DNA from: Parabacteroides goldsteinii
GTDB taxonomy: Bacteria; Bacteroidota; Bacteroidia; Bacteroidales; Tannerellaceae
NCBI RefSeq assembly: GCF_015550595.1
Contig: NZ_JADNBB010000005.1
Span: 179,853 to 243,852, forward strand
Direction of reading: 5' to 3'
DNA length: 64,000 nucleotides
Part shown: positions 25,061 to 33,606 of the stretch, in pieces
Numbering within the stretch: the first letter of the stretch is position 1
How the letters are laid out: the number at the start of each line of letters is the position of its first letter
Made by a program: the position numbers and the translations under genes
Notes under the pieces: model-generated
Told to the model about the DNA's origin: nothing
The model's input: the letters and a program-made list of their open reading frames with translations, nothing else
Databases searched by the model: none

Positions 25061-26803
25061 ATGAGAAAAGAAATGAAACAAACACTATTACTACTTATTT
25101 TAATTTGTTGCCATTTATTACCGGCAACTGCGCAGAAGAACACCCCTAAATGGATGGATAAAAGTAAAAAGGCCGTTGTTTTAATCACTACATACGGGAA
25201 AGACGGAGCTAAACTGACCTCGGGAACTGGTTTCTATGTTTCCGAAACGGGCGATGTCCTTGCTGCTTACGATCTATTTAAAGGAGCTGAGAAGGCAACG
25301 ATCACCGATGTGGATGGAAAAACCTACCCCGTGACGGCTATTGTCGGAGCCGACGAATTGTATGATGTCATAAAAGTGAAGAGCGAAGCACCGAAGAAAG
25401 TGCAGTTCCTTCCCATCGCTTCCGATCCGTTGGCCGTAGGAACAGCAGCTTATCTGTTACCGTATACTACGGTAAAAACGCTCAACTTCGGACAGGGAAC
25501 GATCACGGAAGTCAGCAAGCTGAAAGATCCTTACAGCTATTATAAATTATCGATACCCCTGGAAGACGGACAGGTAAATGCTCCGATCCTGAATGCCGAA
25601 GGTCAGGTATTCGGATTGGCACAGGCGGATGCTTCCGGTAAGAAAGATGTTTCGTATGCCGTATCGGCTGCTTATACCAATAGCCTGTCTGTGGCTGCAA
25701 CCGATTTCCTGAATACAGTCTATAATAATATAGGTATAAAGAAGGCATGGCCGGCGGATGAAGAACAGGCGCAGGTCGCTTTATTCCTGAAAGGTAGCAC
25801 ACAAGATGCGAAAAGTTATCTGGAAACATTGAACGATTTTATCGCTACTTTCCCGAACTCGGCAGACGGTTATCTGAACCGTGCCTCTCACTATGCCGGT
25901 CGTCGTGCCGAGCTGGCTTCTACCCCGGCTGAACAGGCTAACTATCTGAATAAGGCGTTGGATGATATTAAGACTGCTTCAAAGTTTAGCGATAAGAAAG
26001 GGGACGTTTATTATAATCAGGCCAAACTGATCTATAATGTAGCCGCCGGCGATACGACCCTGACCGATCCGGCATGGTCTGTACAAGCCGCCCTGGAAAC
26101 CATTCAGAAGGCAATCCAGGAGGAAGATCTTCCTGTTTATCACCAACTGGCGGGAGATATCCATTTCTTCCTGAAAGAATACGAACAGGCTTATAATGAG
26201 TATATGGTTGTGAATAACAGCGACCTGGCATCGCCAACTTCTTTCTACTGGGCTGCAAAGGCAAAAGAGAATGTAACGGGTTTCAATATCGGTGATATCA
26301 TTGCGCTGTTGGATGGTGCGATCGAGAAGAGCGGCTTGCCGTTGACTCCGGAAGCCGGGCAATATATCCTTGAACGTATCGACTGGAAGCTACGCCTGTC
26401 CCAATATGCAGAAGCTATTGCCGACTACGACCTGTATTACAAGGCCATGAACGGTGATGTAACCAGCAATTTCTATTATTATCGCGAACAGGCTAAATTC
26501 CGTTCCGATGATCTGGAAGGTGCTTTAGCCGATATCAAAGAAGCGATCCGGCTGAGTCCGGATATTCCCGACTACCGTGCAGAAGAAGCTTCCGTTTATG
26601 TCCGCATGAAAAACTATAACGATGCATTGACGAGTATCGACAATGCCTTGAAAGTGGCTCCCGACTTTGCTGCTTGCTATCGTCTGAAAGGTATCTGCTA
26701 TGTCCGTATGGAGAAGAAAGCAGAGGCTTGCGAAGCCCTGAACAAAGCAAAAGAGTTGGGTGATCCGTTGGCTGAAAGACTGATTAAAGAACATTGTAAA
26801 TAA
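25061..26803 (+). CDS. secreted protein with degenerate trypsin-like domain and TPR repeats
   Basis: This 580-residue protein has a signal peptide (1-24, ending PATAQ). Residues 35-215 follow the plan of a trypsin/HtrA-like protease (SGTGFYVSETGDVLAAYDLF; IVGADELYDVIKVK; NFGQGTITEVSKL; DGQVNAPILNAEGQVFGLAQ). The catalytic positions are changed: the expected His is within AYD at 69-71, and the serine motif GNSGxP is GQVNAP at 170-175. Only the Asp-like position (about Asp102) remains. From about 245 to the end, TPR units are visible (AEAIADYDLYYKAM; LEGALADIKEAIRLSPDIPDYRAEEASVYVRM; YNDALTSIDNALKVAPDFAACYRLKGICYVRM). It probably acts as a periplasmic binding scaffold. A lipoprotein gene follows 10 bases later. 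Confidence 0.8.
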   Translation: MRKEMKQTLLLLILICCHLLPATAQKNTPKWMDKSKKAVVLITTYGKDGAKLTSGTGFYVSETGDVLAAYDLFKGAEKATITDVDGKTYPVTAIVGADELYDVIKVKSEAPKKVQFLPIASDPLAVGTAAYLLPYTTVKTLNFGQGTITEVSKLKDPYSYYKLSIPLEDGQVNAPILNAEGQVFGLAQADASGKKDVSYAVSAAYTNSLSVAATDFLNTVYNNIGIKKAWPADEEQAQVALFLKGSTQDAKSYLETLNDFIATFPNSADGYLNRASHYAGRRAELASTPAEQANYLNKALDDIKTASKFSDKKGDVYYNQAKLIYNVAAGDTTLTDPAWSVQAALETIQKAIQEEDLPVYHQLAGDIHFFLKEYEQAYNEYMVVNNSDLASPTSFYWAAKAKENVTGFNIGDIIALLDGAIEKSGLPLTPEAGQYILERIDWKLRLSQYAEAIADYDLYYKAMNGDVTSNFYYYREQAKFRSDDLEGALADIKEAIRLSPDIPDYRAEEASVYVRMKNYNDALTSIDNALKVAPDFAACYRLKGICYVRMEKKAEACEALNKAKELGDPLAERLIKEHCK

Positions 26804-26813
26804 AATATCGGAT

Positions 26814-27281
26814 ATGAATAACGTGAAAAGTATTTTCATACTGGCAGCGATGGGGGTATGCCTGATCGGAACAAACAGCTGTAAAGGCAAGTCGGAGCAA
26901 AGTGGAGAGCCGGCGGCAGAGAAGACGGAAACCCGTGCCAAAGTAGAGGCTACCCTTTTTGATAAATCGCTTCCCGAGATCAAAGAACTGGTCGATGGAA
27001 AATGGGAATTAGTCAGTGGCCAGAATGCCGGGCAGCTTTGCGAGTTTGAAAATACTTTCATCACATTCAACGGCGATAAATACATCTGGTCGGAAGATGG
27101 CAAAGACGAGCCCGGCGACCTGAACTGGCGCAAAGCCGATACCGGTGCCGGCTACGAAGCCTATCTGATGGATGCCTTCTATGCCACCAATCCTTCCTAC
27201 CCGTTGGCGATAAGCGGTGATACCTTGTTTATTCAGGATTGTACGGAGACGGCGTATAAATATATGTTGGTACGACGATAG
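26814..27281 (+). CDS. small lipoprotein of unknown function
   Basis: This 155-residue protein has a lipoprotein-like signal ending near TNSC at Cys23, then a Glu/Lys-rich linker (23-50) and a compact domain (WELVSGQNAGQLCEFENTFITFNGDKYIWSEDG) with Trp/Tyr-rich strands suggestive of a small beta fold. Family not recognised. It is 10 bases downstream of the TPR protein gene, so it is probably cotranscribed and may act with it in the periplasm. Confidence 0.7.
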   Translation: MNNVKSIFILAAMGVCLIGTNSCKGKSEQSGEPAAEKTETRAKVEATLFDKSLPEIKELVDGKWELVSGQNAGQLCEFENTFITFNGDKYIWSEDGKDEPGDLNWRKADTGAGYEAYLMDAFYATNPSYPLAISGDTLFIQDCTETAYKYMLVRR

Positions 27282-27285
27282 GTCT

Positions 27286-27341
27286 CAGCGAAGCCGGTGC
27301 AGCCTTGAACTTTTGGTTACTTTTCTTGCAAGAGAAAAGTA
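27286..27341 (+). repeat. dispersed 56-nt repeat with terminator hairpin
   Basis: CAGCGAAGCCGGTGCAGCC followed by TTGAACTTTTGGTTAC and a hairpin TTACTTTTCT/AGAAAAGTAA. An almost identical copy lies at 43892-43948. It sits between convergent genes and probably terminates transcription from at least one side. Confidence 0.75.
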
Positions 27342-27344
27342 ACT

Positions 27345-28568
27345 TTAATCCCATAAACTGAGTTGTATTCCTCCCTTTCCCTTATCCTCTTTCTTTACAG
27401 GCTTTTTAGCATCACCAAAAACTGTCTTTCCACCATATTTATAAGACGTATCCCGTTCATGCTGTACCCAATCATCAAAATATTTGCTTGGCGTATATCC
27501 TTTTTCTATTTCCTGTGATATCTTGGACAGGTTCTTCAAAGCATCCGATTTATCTTTATCCCCGAGACGAGCCTGCCGTATGGCTTTGTCGAATACTTCA
27601 ACCGTCTCATCATAAACACTTGTCGGGACAGGAAACGGATGTCCGTCTTTCCCCCCGTGTGCGAACGAAAAACGGGCTGGATCGGAGAAGCGGGATGGAG
27701 TGCCGTGTATCACTTCGCTGACCAATGTCAGCGATTGCAGCGTACGTGGCCCGACACCTTCCAATAAAAGCTATGATTCCATATCGGACACATTTGTCTC
27801 ATGGGCTAACAATAGTGCAGCCCCCAGACGTTTCAGGTTAACATCTTCCTCTCTTACTTCATGGTGATTGGGAAGAATGATAGAAACTTCATGCATCAAC
27901 TTTTCCGGTGTCTCTTTTGTCAGTTCGACGATTCCCTCTTTGGTAGGGGCAGCCAGTTTATCTGTCAGGTTAAGTATCAATCCTTGGTTTCTGCCGCAAA
28001 CGGAAGTATGAGGTTCTTCCATAAACGAACGGAGCGAAGACGACAGCCAGTGATAACGCCGGGCCATACGCTCATTCGGGTTCATTCCTTGTTGTATGAC
28101 AGACCAGTCGCCCTCTTGGGTGACGACAAACGTATGTAGATAAAGTTGAAAACCATCCTGAACGGCTGTATTATCAACTTTGGCCGCCAGTTTGCTGCAT
28201 CTTACCAGTTCATTTCCATTCAATCCGGTTTTATCGGCTACTTCCAGGAGTTGATTAGGTGTTTCTCTTGAAAACTTACCCCTTCCTCCGCAAATATAAA
28301 CACCCAGTTCTTCCGACCGGTAATTGATCGCTTTTCTCAGGGCATTCATAACAGATGTCGTGATACCTGACGAATGCCAGTCCATTCCCAACACACATCC
28401 TAACGACTGAAACCAGAAAGGATCACTAAGCCGTCGTAATAACGCCGGACGACCATATTCGATAATAATAGCTTCGGCAATGGCTCCTCCAAGCAAACTC
28501 ATACGTTGAGCCAGCCAGGGCGGGACTGTTCCGTAATGTAATGGTAAATCAGCTGTACCTCGTTTCAT
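27345..28568 (-). pseudogene. DUF763 family protein interrupted by an in-frame amber codon
   Basis: One frame runs from the ATG at 28568 to a TAA at 27345, broken only by TAG at 27773-27771 after residue 265 (...ETNVSDMES, stop, LLLEGVGPRTLQSL...). Upstream residues show the DUF763 beginning RGTADLPLHYGTVPPWLAQRM and the downstream part continues with GVGPRTLQSLTLVSEVIHG (a helix-hairpin-helix-like turn) and the conserved end region. A single C-to-T change of CAG would explain the stop. DUF763 function is not established; the HhH-like motif suggests nucleic-acid contact. Readthrough, a point mutation or a sequencing error are all possible. Confidence 0.8.
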
Positions 28569-28677
28569 ATATGCGAAGATAGATAAAAAACAAAATGAAT
28601 TCAGTTAATGAAGTGCTAATAAAGCAACAAATGAAATGGAAGCAGTGTTATTATTTAGAAATCAAATAGTAACAGAT

Positions 28678-29193
28678 ATGTATTTGGAAGTAAATAAGAA
28701 CGATCATGTTCAAGGTCCGGTCAATGCACCGATAGAATTAATTGAGTATGCAGATTTTCAATGTCCCTACTGCGGGAGGGCTTACCATATAGTAAAAGAG
28801 ATACAGAAAAAACTCGGAAACAAGATTAAGTTTGTTTTCCGGAATTTTCCACTGACAGAGTTGCATCCGCATGCTTTGCATGCTGCTATTGCAACGGAAA
28901 TAGCCGGTTCTTACGGGAAGTTCTGGGAGATGCATGATCTTCTTTTTGAGAATCAGAATGCTTTGGATGATTATTATTTATTGGAATATGCCAAAAAGTT
29001 GGGAATAAAAGCTGCCGAGTTTGAGACGGATTTCAGTAAAGATCGTTTCTATCAAAAGGTGAAAGACGATTACGACTCCGGTATAGAGAATAATGTTCAG
29101 GGTACACCGACATTTTTCGTTAATGGAGAGCTCTATGACGGCAACTGGATGACTTCCGAATTTGCGGAGTATCTGGAGTCTTTAATATCTTAA
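28678..29193 (+). CDS. DsbA-family thioredoxin-fold protein
   Basis: This 171-residue protein has a CPYC active site within YADFQCPYCGRAY and the cis-proline region VQGTPTFFVNGELYDG. A DsbA-type helical insertion lies between (FPLTELHPHALHAAIATEIAGSYGKFWEMHDLLF). No signal peptide is seen, so it probably acts in the cytoplasm, as many short DsbA-like proteins of this kind do. The ATG at 28678 gives the usual family start; the frame is open to 28636. It lies 5 bases before the next lipoprotein gene. Confidence 0.85.
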   Translation: MYLEVNKNDHVQGPVNAPIELIEYADFQCPYCGRAYHIVKEIQKKLGNKIKFVFRNFPLTELHPHALHAAIATEIAGSYGKFWEMHDLLFENQNALDDYYLLEYAKKLGIKAAEFETDFSKDRFYQKVKDDYDSGIENNVQGTPTFFVNGELYDGNWMTSEFAEYLESLIS

Positions 29194-29198
29194 TAGTC

Positions 29199-29798
29199 AT
29201 GAAGAAATTAAGTTTGGTAATATTGACCTCTTTCTTGTTGGTTGCCTGTGGTGCCTATAAATATCTCGACTTGGGGATGTTGACGACCGGGATGACCATT
29301 GCCGAAGTGGAGAACCTTATGGGGCCTCCCGAACGGGTATTGGCTGTCAATAAGAAAGATGGCTATGTACAGGAAGTGTTGGAATACCGGACGGGCAAGA
29401 ATGAAGTGTATGCCCTGGAATTCTGGGATAATTACCTGACAGGCTATGAGTTTTTATATGATGATGTAAATTATTTGCCACCGATAGCCCCTCCGATGGT
29501 GTTTCCCCCTTATGGCCGTCCGATTTATATCCACCCGGACCATCGTCCGAACCACCCGAATCGTCCGAACAGGCCTAGCCGTCCTGAATCGAACCGTCCC
29601 AGCCGTCCTGAAACCAGTCGCCCCGAATCGAGCCGTCCTGAGACAAATCGTCCTACCCGTCCCGAAACGAAACCTGAGGTAATTCGTCCAAATTCGGGAG
29701 CAAGTAATCGTACGGAACATTACAATAATTCGACAAACAGTCAGACAAATAAGAATGACCGTTCTAATTCATCCGGTAGAAACGGTGGACGAAGATAG
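29199..29798 (+). CDS. lipoprotein with BamE-like head and Arg/Pro repeat tail
   Basis: This 199-residue protein has a lipobox LLVACG at Cys17. Residues 25-85 resemble the SmpA/BamE fold (GMTIAEVENLMGPPERVLAVNKKDG...EVLEYRTGKNEVYALEFWDNYL). From about 105 to 165 the chain is a low-complexity tail built from RPNRP, RPSRPE, RPETSRPESSRPE and similar units, ending in an Asn/Ser-rich stretch. The tail may bind peptidoglycan or another polymer electrostatically (inference). Confidence 0.75.
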   Translation: MKKLSLVILTSFLLVACGAYKYLDLGMLTTGMTIAEVENLMGPPERVLAVNKKDGYVQEVLEYRTGKNEVYALEFWDNYLTGYEFLYDDVNYLPPIAPPMVFPPYGRPIYIHPDHRPNHPNRPNRPSRPESNRPSRPETSRPESSRPETNRPTRPETKPEVIRPNSGASNRTEHYNNSTNSQTNKNDRSNSSGRNGGRR

Positions 29799-29819
29799 TC
29801 GAAATAAACATTCTTTATA

Positions 29820-29858
29820 CAAAATAAAAAGCTCCTGCAGTCGATGAATGCAGGAGCT
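29820..29858 (-). terminator. terminator of the GGGtGRT operon
   Basis: AGCTCCTGCA at 29830-29839 and TGCAGGAGCT at 29849-29858 form a perfect 10-bp stem. Read leftward it is followed by TTTTTATTTTG, fitting termination of the minus-strand gene ending at 29881. Confidence 0.8.
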
Positions 29859-29880
29859 TACCTATATATGAAGTTTTTAA

Positions 29881-30882
29881 TTACTTCTTCATAGCTTCCT
29901 CGATAGCAACAGCTACAGCAACAGTAGCACCTACCATCGGATTGTTACCCATACCCAGGAATCCCATCATTTCTACGTGAGCAGGAACGGATGAAGAACC
30001 GGCGAACTGAGCGTCACCGTGCATACGGCCCATTGTATCTGTCATGCCATAAGAAGCAGGACCTGCAGCCATATTATCCGGGTGCAGAGTACGGCCTGTA
30101 CCACCACCTGAAGCAACAGAGAAGTAGTTATGACCATTTTCCATACATTCTTTCTTGTATGTACCGGCTACCGGATGCTGGAAACGAGTCGGGTTAGTTG
30201 AGTTACCTGTGATAGATACGTCAACACCTTCAGCACGCATTACAGCAACACCTTCGCGAACGTCGTCGCAACCGTAGCATTTTACTTTTGCACGAAGACC
30301 TGTTGAATACGGATATTCTTTGATCACGTTCAAAGCGCCTGTTGCATAGTCGAACTGAGTCTGAACATAAGTAAAGCCGTTGATACGGGAAATGATCATA
30401 GCAGCATCTTTACCCAGACCGTTCAGGATAACGCGCAGAGGTTCTTTACGAACTTTGTTTGCCATTTCAGCGATCTTGATAGCACCTTCAGCAGCAGCGA
30501 AAGATTCGTGACCAGCCAGGAATGCGAAACATTTTGTTTCTTCGCGAAGCAGACGTGCGCCCAGGTTACCGTGGCCGATACCAACCTTACGGTCGTCAGC
30601 AACAGAACCAGCGATACAGAATGCCTGCAGACCGATACCGATAGCTTCGGCAGCGTCAGCAGCGTTTGTGCAACCTTTCTTGATAGCGATAGCAGCACCT
30701 ACAACGTAAGCCCAGCATGCATTTTCGAAACAGATAGGTTGAGTTTCCTTACACATTGTATAAGGATCGATACCTTTAGCGTCGCAGATAGCTTTTGCAT
30801 CTTCGATACCGTTGATACCATATTCTTTTAAAACCGCGTTGATATGATCGATACGACGGTCGTAACTTTCAAATAAAGCCAT
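29881..30882 (-). CDS. GGGtGRT family protein
   Basis: This 333-residue protein carries the family's name-giving motif ASGGGTGRTLHPDN at about 251-264. Other conserved runs are GVGIGHGNLGARLLREETKC, a Gly-rich NGLGKDAAMIISRINGF, KCYGCDDVREGVAVMRAEGVDVSITGNSTNPTRFQHP and the Gly/Ala-rich C-terminus. It is the last gene of an operon with a NifU-like protein and a small membrane protein. The family is found with this partner in anaerobes but has no established function; several conserved cysteines (in KCF, CYGCDD and KECMENG) suggest a metal or Fe-S role. Confidence 0.9.
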   Translation of the reverse strand: MALFESYDRRIDHINAVLKEYGINGIEDAKAICDAKGIDPYTMCKETQPICFENACWAYVVGAAIAIKKGCTNAADAAEAIGIGLQAFCIAGSVADDRKVGIGHGNLGARLLREETKCFAFLAGHESFAAAEGAIKIAEMANKVRKEPLRVILNGLGKDAAMIISRINGFTYVQTQFDYATGALNVIKEYPYSTGLRAKVKCYGCDDVREGVAVMRAEGVDVSITGNSTNPTRFQHPVAGTYKKECMENGHNYFSVASGGGTGRTLHPDNMAAGPASYGMTDTMGRMHGDAQFAGSSSVPAHVEMMGFLGMGNNPMVGATVAVAVAIEEAMKK

Positions 30883-30889
30883 ATTATTT

Positions 30890-31081
30890 TTACTTTTTTA
30901 AATTCTTATTTACCAGGAATAAAGATATTAGAAAGTTGAAAACAAGTACACCGCCGCAACAGGCCATATAAAAAGCCATCCAGGGACGGTCCGGCTTCAT
31001 GACGAAGTAGGTGATTACCGTCGCGATAACAGTTATGATAATTAACCCGATTAGGACGCGTGTCAGTGTTTTCTTATTCAT
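30890..31081 (-). CDS. small two-helix membrane protein
   Basis: This 63-residue protein has two membrane segments (LIGLIIITVIATVITYFVM and AFYMACCGGVLVFNFLISLFLV) separated by a short loop MKPDRPWM. Its start overlaps the end of the NifU-like gene by 8 bases and its stop is 7 bases before the GGGtGRT gene, so it is an integral member of this operon. No family was recognised. Confidence 0.7.
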   Translation of the reverse strand: MNKKTLTRVLIGLIIITVIATVITYFVMKPDRPWMAFYMACCGGVLVFNFLISLFLVNKNLKK

Positions 31082-31766
31082 TACGAGGATCGATATATTT
31101 TACAGCTTCTTTGAAACGACCGTAAGAACCCTTAGCTTTTTCTAATGCTTCGTTAGCATCGATACCTTTCTTTACCATTTCCATGAATTTACCCAGGTGG
31201 ATGAATTCATATCCGATTACCTGATCGTCAGCATCTAATGCCATACGGGTACAGTAACCTTCTGCCATTTCCAGGTAACGAGTACCTTTTGCCAAAGTAC
31301 CGAACATAGTACCAACCTGGCTACGCAGACCTTTACCTAAGTCTTCCAGACCGGCTCCGATAGGCAGACCACCTTCAGAGAAAGCTGACTGTGTACGTCC
31401 GTAAACGATCTGCAGGAATAATTCGCGCATAGCTGTGTTGATAGCGTCGCAAACAAGGTCAGTGTTCAATGCTTCCAGAAGCGTTTTGCCCGGAAGGATT
31501 TCTGATGCCATCGCAGCAGAGTGAGTCATACCAGAGCAACCGATTGTTTCAACCAGAGCTTCCTGAATGATTCCTTCCTTTACGTTCAGTGTCAGTTTAC
31601 ATGCACCTTGCTGAGGAGCACACCAACCCACACCATGAGTCAAACCTGAGATGTCAGTGATCTGAGTAGATCTAACCCATTTTCCTTCTTCAGGAATCGG
31701 AGCACAAGGATGGTTGGCTCCCTTCTTTACAACACACATGTGTTGAACTTCATGTGAATAAATCAT
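31074..31766 (-). CDS. NifU-like Fe-S scaffold protein, GGGtGRT-associated
   Basis: This 230-residue protein resembles the NifU/IscU fold: GACKLTLNVKEGIIQEALVETIGCSGMTHSAAMASEILPGKTLLEAL, with Cys in GWCAPQQGAC and GCSGMTHS. It is longer than IscU, and the cysteine spacing differs from the classical C-C-C triad. It is the first gene of the operon, with a -7 box at 31853-31846 and a 5' leader of about 70 bases. Its partners are a small membrane protein and the GGGtGRT protein, pointing to a shared Fe-S or selenium/sulfur-related task that is not yet defined. Confidence 0.8.
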   Translation of the reverse strand: MIYSHEVQHMCVVKKGANHPCAPIPEEGKWVRSTQITDISGLTHGVGWCAPQQGACKLTLNVKEGIIQEALVETIGCSGMTHSAAMASEILPGKTLLEALNTDLVCDAINTAMRELFLQIVYGRTQSAFSEGGLPIGAGLEDLGKGLRSQVGTMFGTLAKGTRYLEMAEGYCTRMALDADDQVIGYEFIHLGKFMEMVKKGIDANEALEKAKGSYGRFKEAVKYIDPRNE

Positions 31767-31845
31767 AATCGCTAATTTATTATATTAAAGTGATAATAAA
31801 ACTTTTTGCTAATTTCTATGTAATATCGCTTTCTAAAAGACCGCA

Positions 31846-31853
31846 CAAAGATA
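31846..31853 (-). promoter_or_regulatory. -7 box of the NifU-like/GGGtGRT operon
   Basis: TATCTTTG on the minus strand matches TAnnTTTG and lies about 80 bases before the start codon at 31766. Confidence 0.65.
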
Positions 31854-31889
31854 AAATTTTTAATCCAGCCATGCAAGACGGAAAGTTCG

Positions 31890-32336
31890 TTATTTCTCGG
31901 TTGGCTGAATATTAAGTTCGGTACCGTTAAGCAGTATTCGGTAAGTGATGGGGCCTATCTTTTTCATCATAAGCGCTACACCGCAGTATTTTTCCTGTGA
32001 GAGGCGGATCGCTTTTTCTATTCGGGCGCTGTCGTCGGCGCTTCCTGTAACATGGTATGTTACGTCGAATGCTGTATATAGCATTGGGATGGTATCGGAT
32101 GTCTCTGCTTTGACGTCGATCGACAACTTTTCGAAGCGGACTCTCATTTTTTTGAAAAGAGAGACCACATCTAATCCGCTGCAGCCAGCCATAGCAACCA
32201 GCATCAAAGCTTTTGGGCGGACACCTGAACCGGTGCCGCCGTCTTCTTTGCTGGTATCGATTGTTACCGTATGGCCATCCATCTGTGTCTCAAAGACTGA
32301 ATCTTTTTTCCAGTCGAGGGTTATCTGGGCAGACAT
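31890..32336 (-). CDS. OsmC family protein
   Basis: This 148-residue protein fits the OsmC/YhfA family of small peroxide-related cysteine proteins. The conserved features are KALMLVAMAGCSGLDVVSLFKKMR (first cysteine) and IRLSQEKYCGVALMMKKIGPI (second cysteine), with MDGHTVTID before them. Dimeric OsmC proteins reduce organic peroxides, though this YhfA-like branch is less studied. It begins 11 bases after the TlpA-like gene ends and is probably cotranscribed with it, consistent with a thiol-redox theme. Confidence 0.88.
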   Translation of the reverse strand: MSAQITLDWKKDSVFETQMDGHTVTIDTSKEDGGTGSGVRPKALMLVAMAGCSGLDVVSLFKKMRVRFEKLSIDVKAETSDTIPMLYTAFDVTYHVTGSADDSARIEKAIRLSQEKYCGVALMMKKIGPITYRILLNGTELNIQPTEK

Positions 32337-32347
32337 GTCGTAACTTT

Positions 32348-33457
32348 TTATTTAATAACTTCCTGCAGTTTAATATCTATTTCCTCTCCGTGGATGTTCT
32401 TGGCGATGATTGTACCGTCTTTGTCGACCAGAACCGTATGAGGAATGCTGTTTACTCCGTATAGAGCGGCACCTGCATTCTGCCAGCCTTTCAGGTCAGA
32501 TAGTTGTATCCAGGTAATGTTCAGGTCTTTTACACCTTTTGCCCATGCATCTGCTTTGCTATCCAATGAAATACCAACGATTTCAAAACCTTTATTCTTG
32601 TATTGTTTGTATAGTTCGACTAAATGCGGTGTTTCTTTACGACAAGGAGGACACCAGGATGCCCAGAAGTCGATCAGGACAACTTTGCCATTACCTACAA
32701 ATTCAGACAGTTTGTGAACTTCTCCTTTAGGATCAGCCATTTCGAAGTCTACGAACTGTTTGCCGACAGCGACATTTTTCAGTATTTCGAGGCGGCTCAT
32801 CATTTTGTCGATACCCGGGAATGCCTTGAAAGTTGAGTCAGCCTGTGCGATGATTTCACTCTGTTGTTCCTCACTCAGACTGTAACGGTTGTCAAACGTA
32901 TATTTGGCAGACATTTTTTGATCCATATGGGCCAGGATATAATTACAGATTGCCCGTGTGATTTTTTCGCTGAATTCGTCATACTTCTTTTCAGCGGCAT
33001 TGGCAATATCTTTATCTTCAGAACGGATGGCATCCCCCAGTTTTCCCATTTCATCATAAATTGGAGCGATCTCATCTTTCAAAGCCTTTTCTGCATCATT
33101 GGCCGGTGTTCCGGTCACAACAGAGAATGTGTCGAGGTTGGCGATGATTTTTCCGTTTTCAAGAGTGAATGTTGTTTTAAACAAATTGGGTTTGCCACGT
33201 TCTTCGGGAACAACATCCGTCGAGAACTGAAGAGTAGCAAGCAGCGAACCCTCTTGTGTCCCTTTGAATCTGAAAGTGTTATTTTCCACTAATGCACTGT
33301 CCAGAGGTAAGACATCCGGATTTCCGTATTCATAGAGGTATACATACTTTCCATTCAGATCGGCGTTTGATACTGTACCGGTTATTTCGTAACCCGGTTT
33401 TTCGCTGCAGGCTGCAAGAAGCAGTGCGGAAGCAACAAGAGGTAGATACTTTTTCAT
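32348..33457 (-). CDS. TlpA-like thiol:disulfide lipoprotein with DUF4369 domain
   Basis: This 369-residue lipoprotein has a lipobox LLAACS at Cys17. Residues 20-120 are a DUF4369-type beta domain (YEITGTVSNADLNGKYVYLYEYG), 120-215 are helical, and 230-369 form a thioredoxin-like domain with the CPPC active site in FWASWCPPCRKETPHLVELY and a cis-Pro near VNSIPHTVLVDKDG. Such proteins are common in Bacteroides and act in the periplasm on protein thiols. The divergent HTCS gene starts 149 bases away. Confidence 0.93.
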   Translation of the reverse strand: MKKYLPLVASALLLAACSEKPGYEITGTVSNADLNGKYVYLYEYGNPDVLPLDSALVENNTFRFKGTQEGSLLATLQFSTDVVPEERGKPNLFKTTFTLENGKIIANLDTFSVVTGTPANDAEKALKDEIAPIYDEMGKLGDAIRSEDKDIANAAEKKYDEFSEKITRAICNYILAHMDQKMSAKYTFDNRYSLSEEQQSEIIAQADSTFKAFPGIDKMMSRLEILKNVAVGKQFVDFEMADPKGEVHKLSEFVGNGKVVLIDFWASWCPPCRKETPHLVELYKQYKNKGFEIVGISLDSKADAWAKGVKDLNITWIQLSDLKGWQNAGAALYGVNSIPHTVLVDKDGTIIAKNIHGEEIDIKLQEVIK

Positions 33458-33572
33458 ATATTATATGTGTTAAAACGATATTATCACCTTCGAATATGCG
33501 AAGTTATCGCTTTATTAATAATCCTTTATCCCTTTAAGCTTAAAAAGTTTTAATATTACGGAAAAGATGGAT

Positions 33573-33580
33573 TATATTTG
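33573..33580 (+). promoter_or_regulatory. -7 box of the HTCS gene
   Basis: TATATTTG matches the consensus and lies 26 bases upstream of the ATG at 33607. Confidence 0.65.
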
Positions 33581-33606
33581 TCGTCTGATCAATAATAAAC
33601 ATAATA

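Noticed and set aside
27771..27773. Pyrrolysine or other recoding of TAG in the DUF763 gene
   Set aside because: No pyrrolysine genes or tRNA are seen, and TAG/TAA/TGA act as ordinary stops elsewhere in the window; a point mutation is simpler.
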